From: Chitinophaga varians
Lineage (GTDB): Bacteria; Bacteroidota; Bacteroidia; Chitinophagales; Chitinophagaceae
Assembly: GCF_012641275.1 (NCBI RefSeq)
Contig: NZ_JABAIA010000002.1
Span: 62,001-126,000 of the forward strand
Length of the DNA stretch: 64,000 bases
Direction: 5' to 3'
The notes below the pieces were generated by a model. The model had not been told where the DNA came from, did no database searches, and worked only from the letters and a program-made list of their open reading frames with translations. This document shows, piece after piece, positions 17,956-27,621 of the stretch. Position 1 is the first letter of the stretch. Every line of letters begins with the position of its first letter. The position numbers and the translations under genes were made by a program.

Positions 17956-18714
17956 ATGTTTGATAAGCCCATATATGATGCACATCTGCACATTATTGAC
18001 CCCAGGTATCCTTTGATCCCCAACAACGGATACGTTCCCCCTACCTTTACTGTTGACGATTACCGCGAAAGAGTGGCAGCGCTTCATTTGAATGTAACCG
18101 GCGGCGCAGTGGTGTCCGGCTCTTTTCAGGGTTTTGACCAACAATACCTGCTGGCGGCCTTAAACGCATTGGGACCGGGTTTTGCAGGCGTTACACAAAT
18201 CCCGGCCAATACAACCGATGAGGAAATCATCGCACTGCACCATGCGGGCGTACGCGCTGTACGCTTCAATATTCAGCGGGGCGGATCAGAAAGCATTCAA
18301 TACCTGGAACAACTGGGTAAAAGGGTGTATGACCTTGTTAAATGGCACGTGGAGCTGTACGTTGATTCCCGGCAACTGCCCGGTATTTCCACCACGCTGC
18401 ATAAGCTCCCTAAGATCGTGATCGATCACCTGGGCTTGTCAAAAGCAGGCTTCAAACACCTGCTGCCATTGGTGGAAAAGGGCGCGATCGTTAAAGCTAC
18501 CGGCTTTAGCCGCTGCGATTTTGATGTGGTCACCGCCATGCGGCAAATCACCGCTATCAATCCGGCAGCCCTGGTATTTGGTACAGACCTGCCATCAACG
18601 AGGGCACCTAAACCCTTCGTACTGGCAGATCTGGAGCTGATTACCAAAAATTTCCCGCTTTCACTGGCAGAGAAAATTTGTCGCGATAACGCCCGCGCCC
18701 TGTATCAGTCATAA
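17956..18714 (+). CDS. Amidohydrolase-family (Amidohydro_2) metal-dependent hydrolase
   Basis: This 252-residue TIM-barrel protein has the metal-binding motif DAHLHIID (residues 8-15) at the first strand, a later conserved His (VIDHLGLSK near 155-163) and the late Asp (GTDLPSTRAP near 213-222). These fit the Amidohydro_2 group of lactonases and decarboxylases such as 2-pyrone-4,6-dicarboxylate hydrolase. Length is somewhat short for the family (about 270-290) but no domain seems missing. Substrate unknown. An 11-bp inverted repeat (17801-17811 / 17917-17927) lies in the gap upstream. Confidence 0.85.
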   Translation: MFDKPIYDAHLHIIDPRYPLIPNNGYVPPTFTVDDYRERVAALHLNVTGGAVVSGSFQGFDQQYLLAALNALGPGFAGVTQIPANTTDEEIIALHHAGVRAVRFNIQRGGSESIQYLEQLGKRVYDLVKWHVELYVDSRQLPGISTTLHKLPKIVIDHLGLSKAGFKHLLPLVEKGAIVKATGFSRCDFDVVTAMRQITAINPAALVFGTDLPSTRAPKPFVLADLELITKNFPLSLAEKICRDNARALYQS

Positions 18715-18752
18715 GTTTCCTGATTATTTAATTCGGACAGGCCGGAAATACG

Positions 18753-20345
18753 CTATATCCCGAAATTCCAGGTGTCTGTCGTCACGGTGTCCAGCTGTTC
18801 CTTCAGATGGGCAGGTATCTGACCTTCCAGCAGGAAACCCTGCGGGGTGCTGGGATAGATATCTTCAAAAGTGCGGATCTGGTTCATGAACACCCGGCGG
18901 AAGATATGCCGGCGGGTAATTTTATGCGGGTCAGGAAGACCGATGGCAGCTGTCAGTTCCACGGCGCTCTCAATGGTGTCGCGGTGATAGTTGGCCACCC
19001 GTTGTTTTTTGTCATCCACTACAAGGCCGGCGGCCAGCCATTTGTCCTGCGTGGCTACGCCGGTAGGGCAGCGGTTGGTATTGCACAGTAACGCCTGTAT
19101 GCAGCCAAGGGCCATCATCATGGCGCGGGCGCTGTTGCAGGTGTCTGCCCCCAAAGCCAGTGCCCGCAGCAGGTGGAAACCTGTCAGCACTTTACCGGAT
19201 GCAATGATTTTTATATGGTGACGGATGTTGAAACCTGTCAGCGTATCATGCACAAATGCCAGTCCGTCCATCAGCGGCATGCCCACGGAGTTGGAGAATT
19301 CCGGCGGCGCAGCGCCGGTACCGCCTTCTCCGCCGTCTACCGTAATAAAATCTGGGTAGATGTCTGCCTCCATCATCGCTTTACAGATGGCGTAGAACTC
19401 GCGGTGCTGGCCGATGCACAGCTTGAAGCCTACCGGTTTGCCGTTGCTCAGCTCACGCAGCTTTTTGATGAAAAGCATCATCTCCCGCGGACTGTTGAAG
19501 GCTTTGTGGAAAGGAGGGGAGTAGACGGTAGTATGTGGTTTTACGTGGCGGATAGCGGCTATCTCAGGAGTGTTTTTAGCTGCCGGTAAGATACCGCCAT
19601 GGCCAGGCTTGGCGCCCTGTGAGAGTTTCAGCTCAATCATTTTTATCTGTGGCAGCACGCTTTTTTCTGCAAACAGCTTGTCAGAGAAATTACCATCTTC
19701 GTCGCGGCAACCGAAATAACCGGTACCAATCTGCCAGATAATATCGCCTCCCTGTTTCAGATGGAAATCGCTGATGCCACCTTCACCGGTGTTATGCGCA
19801 AAATTGCCGATTTTGGCACCTCCGTTCAATGCCTCTACTGCATTGGAACTGAGCGATCCGTAGCTCATGGCGCTCACATTGAAGATGCTGGCTGAATAAG
19901 GCTGGCGGCAATCACGGCCACCAATGACCACCCGCGGGTCTTTGTTCATCGTGTCAAAATCGTGCGGCTGTATGGAATGGGCCATCCATTCATACCCTTC
20001 CGCATATACGTTGAACTGTGTACCGAAAGGCTGCGAGTCCAGTTCCCGCTTGGCCCGTTGATAAATAGTGGACCGGTCTACCCGGTTCACCGGGCTGCCG
20101 TCAATATCACTCTCCACAAAGTACTGGTAGATCTTGGGGCGCAGAGACTCCATCCAGTAACGCATACGCCCGAAAATGGGGTAGTTGCGGATGATAGCAT
20201 GTTTTGTCTGCATCATGTCCATGGCCCCCATAATAATGAGCGGCAAGACAAGAATGAGCAACCAGTAAACCCAGGGAAAAAAGAAACCAAGACCAATGAT
20301 GAGAATCAAGCTTGCAATCGAACATCCAATAAACGCTTTTGCCAT
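18753..20345 (-). CDS. Membrane-anchored FMN-binding glutamate synthase family protein
   Basis: This 530-residue protein starts with two transmembrane helices (about residues 5-42). A large domain follows that matches the central/FMN part of glutamate synthase (GltB): GQAxxxxGG is represented by GAKPGHGGILPAAKNT, and VDGGEGGTGAAPPEFSNSVG with CNTNRCPTGVATQD carries the Cys residues expected near the cluster or FMN site. The glutamine amidotransferase domain is absent, as in archaeal-type stand-alone proteins. The electron partner and true reaction are not known for this membrane group. It is convergent with the amidohydrolase. Confidence 0.88.
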   Translation of the reverse strand: MAKAFIGCSIASLILIIGLGFFFPWVYWLLILVLPLIIMGAMDMMQTKHAIIRNYPIFGRMRYWMESLRPKIYQYFVESDIDGSPVNRVDRSTIYQRAKRELDSQPFGTQFNVYAEGYEWMAHSIQPHDFDTMNKDPRVVIGGRDCRQPYSASIFNVSAMSYGSLSSNAVEALNGGAKIGNFAHNTGEGGISDFHLKQGGDIIWQIGTGYFGCRDEDGNFSDKLFAEKSVLPQIKMIELKLSQGAKPGHGGILPAAKNTPEIAAIRHVKPHTTVYSPPFHKAFNSPREMMLFIKKLRELSNGKPVGFKLCIGQHREFYAICKAMMEADIYPDFITVDGGEGGTGAAPPEFSNSVGMPLMDGLAFVHDTLTGFNIRHHIKIIASGKVLTGFHLLRALALGADTCNSARAMMMALGCIQALLCNTNRCPTGVATQDKWLAAGLVVDDKKQRVANYHRDTIESAVELTAAIGLPDPHKITRRHIFRRVFMNQIRTFEDIYPSTPQGFLLEGQIPAHLKEQLDTVTTDTWNFGI

Positions 20346-20617
20346 AAAATAAATCGTTTAATCGTTAGGCTACTAAAGTTAAATAAAATATCCTCAGAAC
20401 GGTGCCATCATACTGCAATCGATTAACAAAAGCATCCTGCCTATTGTTGCGGCCGGGGGCCTGCTGTACGCTTATTTGTATTTATGGCGGATAGGTTTTA
20501 TATTACACGGATGCTATAGAGGGTGATAGACACGACCGGTACCAATGCCATTTTCATCCACCTGTATTCATAACCATTGTAGCATTCATTTTTATCGTTT
20601 TTTAATTTATTCAAAAC

Positions 20618-23227
20618 ATGATCAGGCATAAGTTTTTAGGGAAACTCATGACAACGGGACTGTTGCTCGCCGGCACCTCCGTTTTTGCCCAGACCAAAAA
20701 AGCTGCCCCGTTTGACGCTACCCGCTTGAAAACCAGCTGGGAAGTGGGGGAAAACAATTACCAGGGAAAAGCCAATTTCCTGTCTACCTTCACGTTTGTC
20801 AACACCAGCGACAAACCCTTTCCAGCCAAAGGCTGGGAGTTGTATTTCAACTTCGTGCGTACGGTAAAGGATGGCGTTTTGCCGGGGAATGTAAAAGTGG
20901 AGGGCATCAACGGTGACCTGTACCGCTTTACGCCCACAGCGGATTTTGCCGGCATCAAACCGGGAGATTCCCTGAAGCTGGGCATCGTAGGCGACGCCTG
21001 GGCTGTTAACTTCACGGATGCCCCGGCTGGCCTGTACCTCGTATGGGACGACCAGAAAGAAACGGGCCTGCCCATAAAGGACTATACTATCCGCCCTTCT
21101 ACTACCGCGAAACAACTTATGCGTTATCCCGGCGATAAAACCGCCGTTATAACGCCAACGGATATATTTAAACAGAATGCTGCCATTAAGGACATACCTG
21201 CTTCGCAGCTGCCATTGATTTTCCCCACACCGGTGTCTGTTACCGCCTCCGGCGGGACGCTGGTGCTGGATGCTCCCCCGGTGGTCAGGGCAGATGCGGG
21301 CCTGGAGGCAACAGGCAAATTCCTCGAAAACGAAATGACGGTTTTGCTGGGCAAACGCGCTCCCGGTAAAAAAACGGTGACCTTCCAGCTGGATAAAAGC
21401 CTGGCCGCCAATGCCTATACACTGAAAGTGACGCCTGAAGGCGCTGCCATCACCGCTGGTAGCGATGAAGGCGCTTTTTATGCCATTCAGTCCCTCAAAT
21501 CCCTGATAGCACCTGCTGCATGGTCTGCGGTGCAAAAATCTGTCAGCATTCCCGCTGTACAGGTGAGCGACCACCCGCGCTTCAACTACCGCGCATTCAT
21601 GATCGATGTGGCCCGTAACTACCATAGTAAACGTGACCTGCTGCGTATCCTCGATGTAATGGCGCTGTATAAACTGAACGTATTGCACTACCACTTCAGC
21701 GATGATGAAGGCTGGCGCCTGGAAATACCTTCCCTGCCGGAGTTGACGCAGGTCGGCGCCAAACGTGGCCACAGCACCGACTGGAAAAATATGCTGCCGC
21801 CATCTTATGGCTCCGGCCCTGACACCAGCAACGCCGCCGGCTCCGGTTACCTTACCCGCGCTGATTTTATAGAAGTGTTGCGTTATGCAACCGAAAGGCA
21901 TATACGTGTACTGCCGGAAATAGAAACGCCAGGCCATGCGCGCGCTGCGGTAAAATCCATGGAGTCCCGCTACTATCGCCTCAAAGCGGCTGGTAAAGAC
22001 AAAGAAGCCGCCGAATACCTGCTCTCTGACCTGGAAGATAAATCCGAATACCGCTCCGTACAGAACTGGAACGACAACGTGATGAACGTCGCCCTGCCTT
22101 CTACCTACCGTTTCCTGGAGAAAGTGGTGGATGAACTGCAGTCCATGTACAAAGAAGCCGGTGCGCCACTGACGGCTGTGCATATGGGCGGTGACGAAGT
22201 GCCTCATGGCGTGTTCGAAAAATCCCCTGCCTGCCTGGCCCTTATGCAGCAGGATAAAAGCATCAAAAATGTGAACGACCTGTGGTACTACTATTATCGT
22301 AAGGTGAATGACCTGCTGAAAGCCCGCGGCCTGGAAACAGCCGGCTGGGAAGAAGCCGGTATGCGTAAAACCACGATCGATGGCGAAGCGGCCAGCATTC
22401 CCAATCCGGACTTTGCTAATGACAATTTCCAGCTCAACGTATGGAACAATGTTATCGGCGGCGGACAGGAAGATCTGTCCTATCGCCTGGCGAATGCAGG
22501 CTACAAAATTATCCTGTCCGGCGTGAGCAATTTCTATTTTGACATGGCCGCCATGAAATCCTTCGATGAACCGGGATTCTACTGGGGCGGTTTTGTGGAT
22601 GTAGACAAACCATTCTATTTCATTCCTTTCGATTATTATAAAAACTCCAAAGTAGATGGCAGAGGTAATCCCGTAACACCTGCCATGTTCGTGGGCAAAG
22701 ACAGGCTGACAGGTTTTGGTCAGTCCAATATCCGTGGCCTGCAGGGTTTGTTGTGGAGCGAAACCGTGACCACGTCCGACCGGATGGAATATATGATGCT
22801 GCCTAAGCTGCTCGGTCTTGCAGAAAGAGCATGGGCGCAGGACCCGGCATGGGCCACTGAAAAAGACACCGCCAAAGCCGATGCCATGTATGCACAGGCA
22901 TGGAGCGTGTTTTCCAATGTAATGGGCAAACGTGAAATGCCAAGACTGGACTATTACAATGGCGGCTATAACTGGCGTATTCCTACTGCCGGCGTATCTG
23001 TAGACGAAGGCACTGTAAAAGTAAATGTGCAGATGCCGGGACTGGTGATTCGTTACACTACTAACGGTGAAGAGCCTACGTTAAAGAGCCCGGTATACAA
23101 TGGCCCCATCCAGGCTGGTGGCAAAGTAGTGAAAGTAAGGGTGTTTAATACCCGCGGCCGCAGTAGCCGTACTACTACCGTGAAAGTGCCGCAACCCAGC
23201 GCGCAGCTGAAAAATAACCGGAGTTAA
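20618..23227 (+). CDS. Secreted beta-N-acetylhexosaminidase (GH20, chitobiase type)
   Basis: This 869-residue exo-enzyme removes GlcNAc from chitobiose and related chains. In order: signal peptide ending SVFAQ (about residue 25); N-terminal chitobiase carbohydrate-binding-like domain (about 30-180); GH20b domain (about 195-330); GH20 barrel (about 330-740) with YRAFMIDVARNYHSK and the catalytic pair Asp526-Glu527 in HMGGDEVPHG; and a C-terminal Ig-like domain (about 790-860). The layout is that of chitobiases rather than human-type hexosaminidases. It probably acts in the periplasm on chitin oligomers. The third palindromic element overlaps its stop codon. Confidence 0.95.
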   Translation: MIRHKFLGKLMTTGLLLAGTSVFAQTKKAAPFDATRLKTSWEVGENNYQGKANFLSTFTFVNTSDKPFPAKGWELYFNFVRTVKDGVLPGNVKVEGINGDLYRFTPTADFAGIKPGDSLKLGIVGDAWAVNFTDAPAGLYLVWDDQKETGLPIKDYTIRPSTTAKQLMRYPGDKTAVITPTDIFKQNAAIKDIPASQLPLIFPTPVSVTASGGTLVLDAPPVVRADAGLEATGKFLENEMTVLLGKRAPGKKTVTFQLDKSLAANAYTLKVTPEGAAITAGSDEGAFYAIQSLKSLIAPAAWSAVQKSVSIPAVQVSDHPRFNYRAFMIDVARNYHSKRDLLRILDVMALYKLNVLHYHFSDDEGWRLEIPSLPELTQVGAKRGHSTDWKNMLPPSYGSGPDTSNAAGSGYLTRADFIEVLRYATERHIRVLPEIETPGHARAAVKSMESRYYRLKAAGKDKEAAEYLLSDLEDKSEYRSVQNWNDNVMNVALPSTYRFLEKVVDELQSMYKEAGAPLTAVHMGGDEVPHGVFEKSPACLALMQQDKSIKNVNDLWYYYYRKVNDLLKARGLETAGWEEAGMRKTTIDGEAASIPNPDFANDNFQLNVWNNVIGGGQEDLSYRLANAGYKIILSGVSNFYFDMAAMKSFDEPGFYWGGFVDVDKPFYFIPFDYYKNSKVDGRGNPVTPAMFVGKDRLTGFGQSNIRGLQGLLWSETVTTSDRMEYMMLPKLLGLAERAWAQDPAWATEKDTAKADAMYAQAWSVFSNVMGKREMPRLDYYNGGYNWRIPTAGVSVDEGTVKVNVQMPGLVIRYTTNGEEPTLKSPVYNGPIQAGGKVVKVRVFNTRGRSSRTTTVKVPQPSAQLKNNRS

Positions 23228-23351
23228 TTACAAATTACGAATTACGAATTACGAATTGAGGGCTTCTTTTATGGAACGGTTACTTAATAACTGCTCTGTA
23301 AAAGAAGCCCTCAATTCGTAATTCGTAATTCGTAATTCGTAATTTGTAATT
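23226..23351. repeat. AATTACG-heptamer palindromic element, copy 3
   Basis: The left arm begins inside the TAA stop of the GH20 gene and has four heptamers, then AATTGAGGGCTTCTTTTA. The right arm (about 23299-23351) has five heptamers, so the arms differ by one unit. The inner stem is longer than in the other copies (GGGCTTCTTTTA pairs). The loop contains GGTTACTTAATAACTG. As in copy 2 the right end continues with TTCCTG. Confidence 0.93.
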
Positions 23352-23432
23352 CCTGTTTACCTTTTATCCTTTTTTTCTAACGCCGTTTTCCCTTTTTTGT
23401 ATTTTGTTCGTTCAACCCATAACAACCAAACT

Positions 23433-25622
23433 GTGCGTACCATTCCACGTCTCTTGTGCCTTTTATGCTGTATAACTGTATCGTTGGCGGCAAAGGCGCA
23501 GCAGCAAAAGAAAAACGAATCATTCCATCTGCGGATAAAGAAAGCCACTTCGGCTGTCAAAATTGACGGTATCATTGATGAACAAGCCTGGCAGGATGCA
23601 GACATAGCCGGCAATTTTCATATGGTGCTGCCAATGGACACCAGTGCCGCCAGATTGCGCACCGATGTTCGCATGACTTACGATCAGCAGCACATCTACC
23701 TGCTGGTGGAAAGTTATACGCCGGATGCCGGGCCGTATATGGTGGAGTCGCTCAGACGGGATTTCGCTTTTCTGAAGAATGATAATTTCCTGCTGTTTAT
23801 GGACCCATTTGATGATCAGACCAATGGCTTCTCTTTCGGTGCCAATGCAGCCGGTGCGCAATGGGACGGGTTGATGTATGACGGGGGCAAAGTGGACCTT
23901 AGCTGGGACAATAAATGGACTTCCGTCGTAAAAAATTATAAAGACAAGTGGGTTTTTGAAGCGGCTATTCCCTTTAAGACGATCCGTTATAAAAAAGGCA
24001 TTACACATTGGGGCATCAACTTCAGCCGTAACGACCTCAAAACCACGGAGAAGTCCGCCTGGGCACCGGTACCGCGGCAGTTTGCCACCGCGTCGCTGGC
24101 CTATACCGGCAGCCTTGACTGGGACACGGTGCCGCCCGCAGCAGGTCCAAACATTTCCCTGATACCATATCTCCTGGGCGGTATAGCCAAAGATTATGAC
24201 AAGGGCACGCCTGCCAAGTTCCGCCGGGACGTTGGCCTCGACGCCAAAATAGCAGTAACCTCTTCCTTAAACCTGGACCTGACGGTCAATCCTGACTTTT
24301 CCCAGGTGGACGTGGACAAACAGGTCACTAACCTGGACCGTTTTGAACTGTTCTTTCCCGAAAAAAGGCAGTTTTTTCTGGAAAACGGGGACCAGTTCTC
24401 CAATTTCGGCTACAGCACCATACGGCCTTTTTTCTCACGGCGTATAGGCCTTGGCGTGCCTATTCATTTTGGCGCGCGATTGAGTGGCAAGTTGAATAAA
24501 GACTGGCGCCTCGGGGTGATGAACATGCAAACAGGCAAACAGGAGGAGACCGGCTTGCCGGCACAGAACTTTACTGTGGCCGCTTTGCAACGCCGGGTGT
24601 TTTCCCGCTCTAATGTGGGCTTTATATTTATCAACAAGGAATCACTGAATTATGATCCGTCCAAAGTAGAAGACAAACCTGTTTATTCCCGGTATAACAG
24701 AAACGTAGGCCTGGAGTACAACCTGGCCTCTTCCAATAACTTCTGGACAGGCAAAGCCATGTTGCTGAAATCGTACAGCCCTGGCAGGACCGGTCATGAC
24801 TTTGCGCACGCTGCCAACCTGCAATATACCAGCAAAGTGTGGAACATCAGCTGGCAGCATGAGTATGTTGGACGGAATTACAACGCCGAAGTGGGATATG
24901 TGCCACGACAGGGTTATGTTAAAGTGATGCCACAGGTGACGAGGCTTTTCTTCCCGCAGTCGGGCGCTGTGCTGAGCCATGGGCCGCAGGTGACGAGCAC
25001 CTGGTTTATGGACGAGAATTTCCACCGTACCGATAATGAGTCCATGCTGAATTACGGGATCGTTTTCCGCAAGCGTAATACCCTGAATATATGGGCTTCC
25101 AACACGTATATACAATTGCTGAATCCTTTCGATCCGACCAATACCCGTAAAGACAGCCTGAAGACGGGCACCCGGCATAACTGGAACACCATCGGCGCGG
25201 ATTATGTGTCCAAGCCCCAGAGCCTTTTCACCTACGCTTTCTCGGCGCGGTACGGCGGGTACTACGAAGAGGGCACACGGTTGATGACCAATGCAGAACT
25301 GGGCTATCGTTTCCAGCCTTATGTGAGCATTGCGCTCAGCGCCAACTATAATGATATACGGCTGCCGCAGCCATGGGGCAATAACTCTTTCTGGCTGGTA
25401 GGCCCGCGGCTGGATGTAACGATGACGAATACACTGTTCTTTACCGGTTTCATGCAGTACAACGAACAGCAGAAAAACATCAACCTGAATACCCGCTTCC
25501 AGTGGCGGTACCGGCCGGCTTCCGATCTGTTTATAGTATATACGGATAACTATTTGCCGGAGCCTTTTTATGTGAAAAACAGAGCATTGGTGTTGAAGCT
25601 GGTGTATTGGTTTAATATTTAG
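23433..25622 (+). CDS. DUF5916 outer membrane protein with CBM9-like N-terminus
   Basis: GTG 23433 is preferred over TTG 23397, because the shorter form begins with a clean signal peptide (RTIPRLLCLLCCITVSLAAKAQ); 729 residues result. After it comes a carbohydrate-binding family 9-like domain (about residues 30-215: IDGIIDEQAWQDADIAGNF, then VRMTYDQQHIYLLV). The rest is the DUF5916 domain, with LDLTVNPDFSQVDVDKQ and FFPEKRQFFLENGDQF. The C-terminus VLKLVYWFNI looks like the last strand of an outer-membrane barrel. Function is unknown; family members are common in Bacteroidota and often lie near peptidase or glycan genes. Here the neighbour is the GH20 hexosaminidase. Confidence 0.88.
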   Translation: MRTIPRLLCLLCCITVSLAAKAQQQKKNESFHLRIKKATSAVKIDGIIDEQAWQDADIAGNFHMVLPMDTSAARLRTDVRMTYDQQHIYLLVESYTPDAGPYMVESLRRDFAFLKNDNFLLFMDPFDDQTNGFSFGANAAGAQWDGLMYDGGKVDLSWDNKWTSVVKNYKDKWVFEAAIPFKTIRYKKGITHWGINFSRNDLKTTEKSAWAPVPRQFATASLAYTGSLDWDTVPPAAGPNISLIPYLLGGIAKDYDKGTPAKFRRDVGLDAKIAVTSSLNLDLTVNPDFSQVDVDKQVTNLDRFELFFPEKRQFFLENGDQFSNFGYSTIRPFFSRRIGLGVPIHFGARLSGKLNKDWRLGVMNMQTGKQEETGLPAQNFTVAALQRRVFSRSNVGFIFINKESLNYDPSKVEDKPVYSRYNRNVGLEYNLASSNNFWTGKAMLLKSYSPGRTGHDFAHAANLQYTSKVWNISWQHEYVGRNYNAEVGYVPRQGYVKVMPQVTRLFFPQSGAVLSHGPQVTSTWFMDENFHRTDNESMLNYGIVFRKRNTLNIWASNTYIQLLNPFDPTNTRKDSLKTGTRHNWNTIGADYVSKPQSLFTYAFSARYGGYYEEGTRLMTNAELGYRFQPYVSIALSANYNDIRLPQPWGNNSFWLVGPRLDVTMTNTLFFTGFMQYNEQQKNINLNTRFQWRYRPASDLFIVYTDNYLPEPFYVKNRALVLKLVYWFNI

Positions 25623-26009
25623 TAACTAACCTTGTCGGATATACGTTTTTCTAAATTTATACGCCCTTCGTCTACACCCTTCGTCTACAGTCTACGCCAA
25701 CCTATACACTGCACCTGCATTTTTCGCCTGCACGCTTCGCCTACGCGTTCCGCCGGGCCTGTCCCTTTATTCAATCGATTTCTACAAAACTGTCGTAATT
25801 GCCCCATTGGTGCCTCTTTTTACCGTTTTTTGTTAATAAGCAGATGTTTAGATCTCATTAACATTTCAATTCGCAATTCCATCTATCATTGTGATCGAAA
25901 AACACAATGGCCGCATCCTAAAAAAACTAAAACAGCTCAAAACATCAGAGTTTTCATTTACTATCGTTGTGAATACAACCCCCTGCGGTTTTTACTGTGG
26001 GGATTTTTC
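25623..26009. other. Gap with tandem 13-mer, upstream of thioredoxin-fold gene
   Basis: No gene is supported. The frame of the next gene stays open through it by chance back to a TTG at 25632, but the sequence lacks protein-like character. A perfect tandem repeat CCCTTCGTCTACA occurs at 25664-25676 and 25677-25689, followed by a partial third copy. Pyrimidine-rich stretches follow. Confidence 0.55.
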
Positions 26010-27398
26010 ATGTCCCTAAAATTATCGTGTATGCAATGTCATCTAAAACTGTCGCTTTTGTTTTCAGTAGGATTCCTGATGATAGCGCAGCAGGCGTCTG
26101 CGCAGGCATTTACCACTATTTCAGGCAGGGTGAAAGGAGGGAAAGGAGGGAAAGGGCAACCGGTATCGGTTTCGTGGTGGAGTGATCCGGGCGTGCTGCC
26201 GGCAAAAAGCCAGGATACCTTATTACAGAAAGACTCTTTTTGTTTCCGGCTGCCGGTGGAACCTGTGGCGGTACTGTTTTTTTACCTGGATGCCGGCGGG
26301 CCGCGCAATTTTTATGGCACACTGCGGCCTGGTGACAGTCTCTCACTGAATTTTACTGATGATACATTGATACTGGCAGGAAACGGTGCACCGGCTTGCC
26401 GGGCGCAATATCTCTCGCGCAGGGCGCAGGAGCGGGTGTCACAGCCGGCAAGGGATGATGCGCCTTCCCGGGTGGCATGGTACCGCCGGCAAATGACGGC
26501 CGCGGAAGCGGTGTTACGATATTATCATGACAGCCTTCCCGCCGCTGAATATGCGGTTGTGCGGGCCAATGTGCTCGGGGAAACCGCTGCCAGAATGATA
26601 GCCTGTCTCTGGCATGCTTCACCGGAAGGGATTGCTGTAGCTGAACAGGCTTCCCTGTACCGGCAGGCTATCATGCCCGCCTTGCCGGCCATTGTGCCTT
26701 CTGATACTACGGCCCTGGCTATACGTTATCTGAATTACCTGCTGCAGAAAGCGGAAGCAGATTATTTTATGCAGCAGCACAGTCAGTGTACCGACCGGGA
26801 GATCTATGACTGGATCAAATCACATTATACCGGCATCCTGCGGGATAAGCTGCTGGCGCATCAGTTGCTGCAAAGTCTTGCTGCCGGCGGACAACAGGAG
26901 GTGTTGGCAAATTGTGCGCAGGATTATCTGTCCATCGTGCAGCATGCAGCATGCAAGCAGGCCATCGCAGCCAAGTACGGAAAAATAAAGAAAGGTATCA
27001 GTAAAGGTATGCCGGCACCGGCTTTCAGCCTTCCGGACAGCGCCGGCCACCCTGTCAACCTGAATTATTTTGCCGGTAAAGTGGTGCTGCTGCATTTCTA
27101 TGACGCAGACGACCAGTTGCTGCCTTCCCTCTCGGAAATCAATACATGCTTCAATAAAGAAGAGGTGGTATTTGTACATATCAACTGTAACAGCAACGCC
27201 TCTCCGAAGTATCCCGGCGTACAGCTGCGGGCCGACGGACAAATCGCCACTGTGCTGGAACAGTACAACATCAGCCGTTATCCCGCGCTCATCGTGGTTG
27301 GCAAAAACGGCAGTATCTATGCAACAAGGCCGCCAGACCCCACTGTCGACCACGGCGCAGCACTTGCTGACATCATCTATGCAGCATTATTGCAGTAG
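26010..27398 (+). CDS. Secreted thioredoxin-like-fold protein lacking the CxxC site
   Basis: The start is ATG 26010 (or 26031); both give a signal peptide ending QASAQA. The earlier TTG 25632 adds a non-natural 126-residue tail. The protein has 462 residues: an N-terminal domain like the DUF4369 part of Bacteroidota TlpA-like proteins (TISGRVKGG, then LRPGDSLSLNF), a helical middle, and a C-terminal AhpC/TlpA-type domain from about residue 332 (KGMPAPAFSLPDSAGHPVNL). Where TlpA/ResA has WCxxC this protein has YDADDQLLP, so it cannot do disulfide exchange. A possible role in binding or as a chaperone is inference only. It stands alone. Confidence 0.8.
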   Translation: MSLKLSCMQCHLKLSLLFSVGFLMIAQQASAQAFTTISGRVKGGKGGKGQPVSVSWWSDPGVLPAKSQDTLLQKDSFCFRLPVEPVAVLFFYLDAGGPRNFYGTLRPGDSLSLNFTDDTLILAGNGAPACRAQYLSRRAQERVSQPARDDAPSRVAWYRRQMTAAEAVLRYYHDSLPAAEYAVVRANVLGETAARMIACLWHASPEGIAVAEQASLYRQAIMPALPAIVPSDTTALAIRYLNYLLQKAEADYFMQQHSQCTDREIYDWIKSHYTGILRDKLLAHQLLQSLAAGGQQEVLANCAQDYLSIVQHAACKQAIAAKYGKIKKGISKGMPAPAFSLPDSAGHPVNLNYFAGKVVLLHFYDADDQLLPSLSEINTCFNKEEVVFVHINCNSNASPKYPGVQLRADGQIATVLEQYNISRYPALIVVGKNGSIYATRPPDPTVDHGAALADIIYAALLQ

Positions 27399-27621
27399 CC
27401 CCATTTTTCTGCTTATATCCAATATTTTATCTGTTCACACGTTAAGAAAAAGTACGCAAAACAACCGCATCAGCGCCATTGACCCGCAGCCGATTTTTAG
27501 AGAGAAACCCGTTTAAATCAGGTTACTAATATTTATAATAAAATATATATATGGGAAATCTGGTTTAATCTTAGTTATTATCGTAAATTCAATATATAAC
27601 CGTTAAGCCCCTCTATGCCAC

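Noticed and set aside
13822-23351. Heptamer repeats as a CRISPR array
   Set aside because: Units are 7 bp, directly adjacent with no spacers, and arranged as inverted arms; no cas genes are present.
25632-26009. N-terminal extension of the thioredoxin-like gene from a TTG start
   Set aside because: The extension places the signal peptide 126 residues inside the protein and is low in protein-like character; ATG 26010 gives a normal exported protein.
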